DNA from: Rhynochetos jubatus
Lineage: Eukaryota; Chordata; Aves; Eurypygiformes; Rhynochetidae
Assembly: GCA_027574665.1 (NCBI GenBank)
Contig: CM050655.1
Location: 3,534,001-3,598,000, forward strand
Direction: 5' to 3'
DNA: 64,000 nucleotides
Below, piece after piece: positions 59,360 through 64,000 of the stretch. How positions within the stretch are numbered: position 1 is the first letter of the stretch; each line of letters begins with the position of its first letter. The notes under the pieces are model-generated. The model searched no databases and had not been told where the DNA came from. It saw only the letters and a list, made by a program, of their open reading frames with translations. The position numbers and the translations under genes were made by a program.

Positions 59360-59830
59360 AAACTGATGGGTGATGCACGGAGCCGGTACCGTGGGGCGGG
59401 CGGCTGCCCAAGCTGCGGACTCACCCAGCAACACGCAGGGTGTGGAATAGCGCCCGCCGTTTGTAAGGCTGTGAGGCTCACAGGGGGAGGGAGGCTCGGG
59501 CTCGTAGGGCCCGGGGACGCCCACGGCGGCCGGGCACCCACGCGCGTGTCCCCCTCCCTCCCGGCCCCGCCGTGCCCGGCGGGGAAGATGCGGTGCGGCA
59601 GCGCCCCCTACCGCTCCTCCGTGGCAGGCGGGCAGCGGCCGCGCCGCGGCTCCGGCCGGGCGGCCGGGACGGTGGTCAGCGGGGCGAGCCGGCAGAACCG
59701 GCCCAGCCCTGCCTGGTGCCTGTGAAATACCGAGCGCAAACCGGGAGTAGAGTCCTACGCGTTTCCTCGCTCTTCCGGCCTCTCCACTCCCGCCGCGTTT
59801 TAGAAGGGGGGCGAACTTAGGGCTCTGCGT
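59360..59830. promoter_or_regulatory. CpG island, probable promoter
   Basis: The only strongly GC-rich, CpG-dense stretch in the window. It has GGGGCGGG near 59393-59400 (GC box), a NotI-type GCGGCCGC at 59635-59642 followed by CCGCGG, and many CGCG and GCCCGG pieces, set in AT-rich surroundings. In birds this is the usual look of a housekeeping-type promoter and first exon. No TATA box is obvious and direction cannot be decided. Frames on both strands (plus 59297-59725, 142 codons; minus 59218-59541, 107 codons) are long because stop codons are rare in GC-rich DNA; neither contains a known domain. A strong donor (AAG|GTAAGT, GT at 60274) downstream on the plus strand would fit a noncoding or UTR first exon read rightwards. 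Confidence 0.75.
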
Positions 59831-62800
59831 AGAAGAAAGCCCTTCTCTGTCCGTATAGGGAAGTTTATCGTACCGTTACTGCTATCTTATTTATTTCAAC
59901 GCTACGAAGTCTGGAGACCTTGACCATGGCCCCTCAGCATGGCCCCTAACCGACCTCCCTGTCCGCCCGCTGCAGCGGGCACAGGAAGGATGGGGCGCTC
60001 TTCCCTTTCCTCGCACACAGAATCACAGGGGTGGCACAGCTGGAGCGTTCATGTTGATAGGAACCCAACTTTCTTGGGTTTATAGGTCGATTTCTTGGGA
60101 AAAAAATGTGTCTGAAGATTCATTCAAAAATGTCAAACTCAGGTCCCAGATTAAAACTCTGAATTTACTGCAAAAATAGCTAAATCACTTCAGAACGTGA
60201 AAATCTTAGGCCTGAGTTTCTCTTGTTCCTATTACATGGATGAGGAAGCATGACTGTTGCATATGAGAGAAAGGTAAGTCATCTTCATAAATATCTCCAA
60301 AGGCCATTTAGCTCAATCAGCAAACCAGGGAAATGAGCTATTTAGCATAGTTTAGTGACTGAGTTTTCATTTCAAGGTTGAATAATGGCTTAAAAAAGAA
60401 AAACAAAAGAGGCTTTGAAATTCTTCCTAACCTTCAGCTCCACTAAACATGAAAACTAACATGAATTCCTGGGAAGTAACCTATTTCTCAACACTTCAGA
60501 AAGCTTAAAACTGCGCAAATGACATTGACAAAAACGTGACCTGTGTTTTCGAAGCTTCCTTTGCACAATATGGTGAAAACCAAGGAGAGTATAAACCCTA
60601 CCACAGGGAAAAGACATAAAGAATAAAGTCCCTAGGTGCAACGCGCTGTTTCTAAACTTTTCGCTGATTTTATTTCTTCTCTTATAACATCTCCACAAAC
60701 TGGATTATGAAGAAAGAACTGATCCCCATTTAGTCAAAACATGTCCATTTGATGGAGGGTTCAGTTACAATTAATTATAAAATAAATCAGGAAGTTTTTC
60801 TAATCTTTCTCTCCTGCCAAATTTTTTCACATGCCACTGCCAACACTAGTAGAAGAAATATTTTGGCTACAAATGGAAGGACAATACATTCAATATTTTA
60901 CAAGATTTATCTACGTACAGCTCACTTGACTTGAGTAAAAACCGTTACTCAGTTCTCCCCAAAGCATTCAGGTTATCTGGTGCTTTCCTAAAGCACTGTC
61001 AAACACTTGGATTTTTAGAAGCTCCTAAGAAACTAACCCAAACCTTCTTCCAAACTACTCTGCCTTCTTAGCAGTGCTTTCTCAAAATCAACCATGAGAA
61101 ATGATGGAAGTAGACAGAATTAAAGGACTGTCAATGAAATATAGCTAATGTTCCTCACAGTAAATAACAAGTCTTTCTCCAGTTCAGGCTTACTACTAAG
61201 CATGATCTCTAGCAGCTCCAGTTCTGTAACGATGTCCAAAGATAATTTTGTCATTTTAAGATAAATAGCAAATACAGTCATCTTGCCCTAATTTCTACTG
61301 CATTCTTTGTTCCCATCTACACTAAAGTTACTGCCCTTCCCAGGTCTGATTCATATGAAGAGAAATATTGAGCACCTTATTCAAAGCACAGTTGAAAATG
61401 ACTGAAAATCAGAAGCAACCGACACAAGCTTGCAGTCATTGCTTCGAGCTGGGCAGGATTTCTCCGAACACAACATGCTATGAGCAGAGCCAGGCTGACC
61501 GTTTTGTGTGATTCCTCATTTCTGGAAACACAAAGCAGGTCTCACTGCAGAGGCTAGGGGAGTTACCAGTACTGAGCAGGTAAATGTAGCAACAGACTGA
61601 CAGCAAGAAACAAGCCAAACTCCTTTCCAATGGCACTTTTCCTTTTCCTCCTTTCCCAAACACCCACTGGTGTTTTGCTCAAGGGTCATTTCTCTGGTAC
61701 CCATAAAGGCTAGTGCAGAAATCATCAAACTGATCTTCCAAAAGCTGTACCTTCACTCACAGGAATGGGAGAAAGCTCCAGTGTGGAATAGCCAAAAGAA
61801 GGGCCAATATTAAAACCTGAGAAGTACAGATTCTCTCCAACACTAAACAGAGGAAAAAAAAAACAACCCAAACTTTTTTTCTGTTAGAAAAACAACTATA
61901 TATACCCAGAACAGGCTTTCAGAAAAACTGAGAATAAGAGCCAGAATTACTGATATTTCTAGGACAGAATATAAGAAATAAGTTTAAAGAAACCTCCTTT
62001 GAAAACAGACACTTTCATAACCCCTTTTAAAACACAGAGCATCAAGAAACAGAGTAACTTTTTTGGCTTGTTTGTTTTGCAAAATTCTTTTCAGGTCACT
62101 TTCCATATATATCCGCTACAGCCAGTTCTGCTTTTATTTGTATAACAACTCGGTTGTAGATGGAAATTATAAAAAGATTAACAATAACCATCAATTGCAG
62201 CTAAGAGTGGAACAACGCTTCGAAAGATACATAAAGTCTTTGGAGTTTTTGACGAAGTCAAATATATGTAAAACCAAAATACAGCAACCCCCCAACGCCA
62301 CCTACCAAGCATTTTTATTTTATTTATTCCCTGCAGTGTGTACAAAGAACCAGAACGAATCAACAGAGTTATCCTTCAAAATAAACTGGATATATCAGCT
62401 CTTTAAAGCCAGACATTGGACCAAAAGCCATAAGCAGTTTATGAAAATAAGTAGCTGTTAAGAAGTCAAACCCCCTCTTTCTTAGGGACGTGTGGAGAAA
62501 ACATTTAACAAAAGGGGGTTGGGATTTATTTTCAGGTTCCACCTCACAAACATTTTCAACGTTTTTTATTCTTAACCTGTTTAAGAAAGAAATGGGTTTT
62601 GACCATCTTCTTGTAAGGCAGACAAAGTTCGTCTCCATCAAACTGCACACGAAACCATTCACCCATTAAAGATAAAACATGCTGTAAGATAGGAGTTTGC
62701 CATGTTCTCATTAACAATAATAAAATTGCCATAATGATGGCAATATCTATATTTTTATCTGTTTTCAAGGACAATTCAGTTCATTGCTTATGATTTCTTA

Positions 62801-62901
62801 TCAAGGAATGCTGACGTTCACATAAACTCGCATTTTATAGCGTGATTAGTTTAGTCCAGAATGCTGCATTTCCATCTATAATTGTACAAACCATTTTTCT
62901 T
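59831..62901. other. sequence without a recognisable gene
   Basis: AT-rich sequence downstream of the CpG island. A perfect-consensus splice donor lies at 60271-60279 on the plus strand. A short CACAGAATCACAGGGGTGGCACAGCTGGA (about 60015-60045) may be a fragment of a CR1 tail on the minus strand. The 132-codon frame at 62063-62461 (plus) has no recognisable domain. Confidence 0.45.
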
Positions 62902-62947
62902 CAATAATTTCTTACTTGAAAAATACTGTGCAAGTAAGAAATTATTG
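62902..62947. repeat. perfect 17-bp inverted repeat with a 12-base loop
   Basis: CAATAATTTCTTACTTG (62902-62918) and its exact reverse complement (62931-62947) are separated by AAAAATACTGTG. A partial third copy of the right arm (AAAGAAATTATTGAATT) follows at about 62955-62971. No terminator, transposon end or RNA gene is known to me with this sequence. Confidence 0.9.
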
Positions 62948-64000
62948 CATTAAAAAGAAATTATTGAATTAATTAAACTGTCACCATGTTTACACACCAC
63001 AAACAGCCCAGAAATCCTCCCCTTCCAGTTTCGGCTGCATCCTTTCCCGACTCTGCATAACTGCGAGAAGCGATATTGACAGCAAGCCCTCACATTCCCT
63101 CTCACCCACAGGAACAAAGACTGGTACTGTTCTACTGCCGTGGTTTGCACTTTAATATTATTTCTAATAATCAAGGCCACTGCTTAAAATACAGATGATG
63201 AACCAAAGTGGGCCTTAAAGACACTTGCTCTTGTGAGCGTCACTTGGCACTGTGTGGGACCATTGGGAGGAATTCCAGGTGAACGTACCTTGTGCTCGTT
63301 TCTAGTGCACTTTTACAGCAGGAAGAGCTGTGAAGCTTTGAAGGGGTGGAGTTCTGCTCTCTCCACCGCCAGTGCATTTCCTGTTCCCACTGCTGCCCAC
63401 CCCTGGAGGGAAGAGAACAAGCAGGACCTTTGGGTCTATGCTTTAACCATTTTTTCTAGCACAGGAAGGCTGCTTTCTGGATCTTAAAATGTTTAAACTG
63501 GTAGAGGGTTGGTAATTAGCTTATTGTCACAGTGGGAGATGGGAGCTTTTCCTTATGATATTATTATTACACTTGCACAGGTTTGATGAAGTTAAATAGG
63601 ATGGTTTGCACTAAACCTGGGTGAAACAGGAATCAGACTGACCTGTTCCATTCTTATTGGTTTGTCTTCATAGTCATATCAATCCCTCTGTGCTGTAATT
63701 ACTTGATCTGGAAAGATGTAGCTGTATTTTTTCTGATTTCTGGGTGTAAATTGCTAAAGGCAGTGCAAGGAGGGGATCCAGCATAGAAAATACAACCACT
63801 TAGGCAAAACCACATTTTAAAAATTGGAATTTTATTCATACTGACATTCTGGATGAGGCAGCCTGCTCTAGTATATAAATTGCATCATGCTCTAGTTTTA
63901 CCATCAGTACTTACCAGGATCACAAAAGCTTGGAGGACACCGTAGAATCCTCCGTCACAGAACTGCAGGCTTGATAAGCTGTTTTCCAAAATGGACAGAT
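62948..64000. other. sequence without a recognisable gene
   Basis: No gene or family-assigned repeat. An 84-codon plus-strand frame (63233-63487) lies in a slightly GC-richer part and has no domain. The window ends in AT-rich DNA. Confidence 0.55.

Noticed and set aside
59297-59725. 142-codon plus-strand frame in the CpG island
   Set aside because: GC-rich DNA has few stop codons, and frames on both strands are open. Composition is only that of CpG-rich DNA (R, G, P, A) without a domain.
62902-62947. Hairpin as a microRNA gene
   Set aside because: Arms of 17 bp are shorter than a usual precursor stem, the loop side is A-rich, and pairing fails just outside the arms.

Overview
The window reads as gene-poor vertebrate DNA, almost certainly from a bird. 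Three things point to birds. CR1 LINE copies recur in several age classes, and some keep the ATTCTATG-type 3' tail. Two avian ERVL-type LTR pieces share the same start sequence. A proviral 3' end carries an Env transmembrane subunit of the alpharetrovirus type, a group known from birds. I cannot name the species. No protein-coding gene can be supported with confidence. Open frames outside repeats are short, lack recognisable domains and mostly lie in AT-rich single-copy-looking sequence.

Layout. 1-5.4 kb: AT-rich sequence without a recognisable gene. 5.4-5.7 kb: probable old minus-strand CR1 tail. 9.0-9.35 kb: CR1 3' end. 12.4-13.8 kb: compound retroelement cluster (plus-strand CR1 with part of its reverse transcriptase, a 72-base ERVL LTR start, then a minus-strand CR1 tail). 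17.3-21.04 kb: minus-strand class I (gammaretrovirus-like) provirus remnant with a complete-looking 5' LTR, primer-site region, gag start, a large internal deletion, integrase and decayed env. 21.06-22.06 kb: a second minus-strand LTR and a coding-like stretch between the two LTRs. 26.5-26.7 kb: unrecognised 56-codon minus-strand open frame. 29.06-29.84 kb: plus-strand CR1. 32.65-33.96 kb: alpharetrovirus-like env end and 3' LTR on the minus strand, cut off by a plus-strand CR1 (33.96-34.39 kb). 36.0-36.7 and 44.7-45.3 kb: older plus-strand CR1 bodies. 45.7-46.0 kb: minus-strand CR1 tail. 48.53-49.11 kb: solo ERVL-type LTR, minus strand. 50.6-51.1 kb: old plus-strand CR1. 59.36-59.83 kb: the only CpG island, a probable promoter. 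The remainder is AT-rich intergenic or intronic sequence with short homopolymer and simple repeats.

Nothing here forms a pathway or operon. The logic of the window is successive retroelement insertion and decay, plus one CpG island that may start a transcript. I found no convincing undescribed system. The items most worth a second look are the two repeat arrays in the U3 of the class I LTR, the lightly damaged alpharetrovirus-like env end, the orphan CpG island with a strong splice donor about 0.5 kb downstream, an 82-base exon-like segment at 30.6 kb, and a perfect 17-bp hairpin at 62.9 kb.
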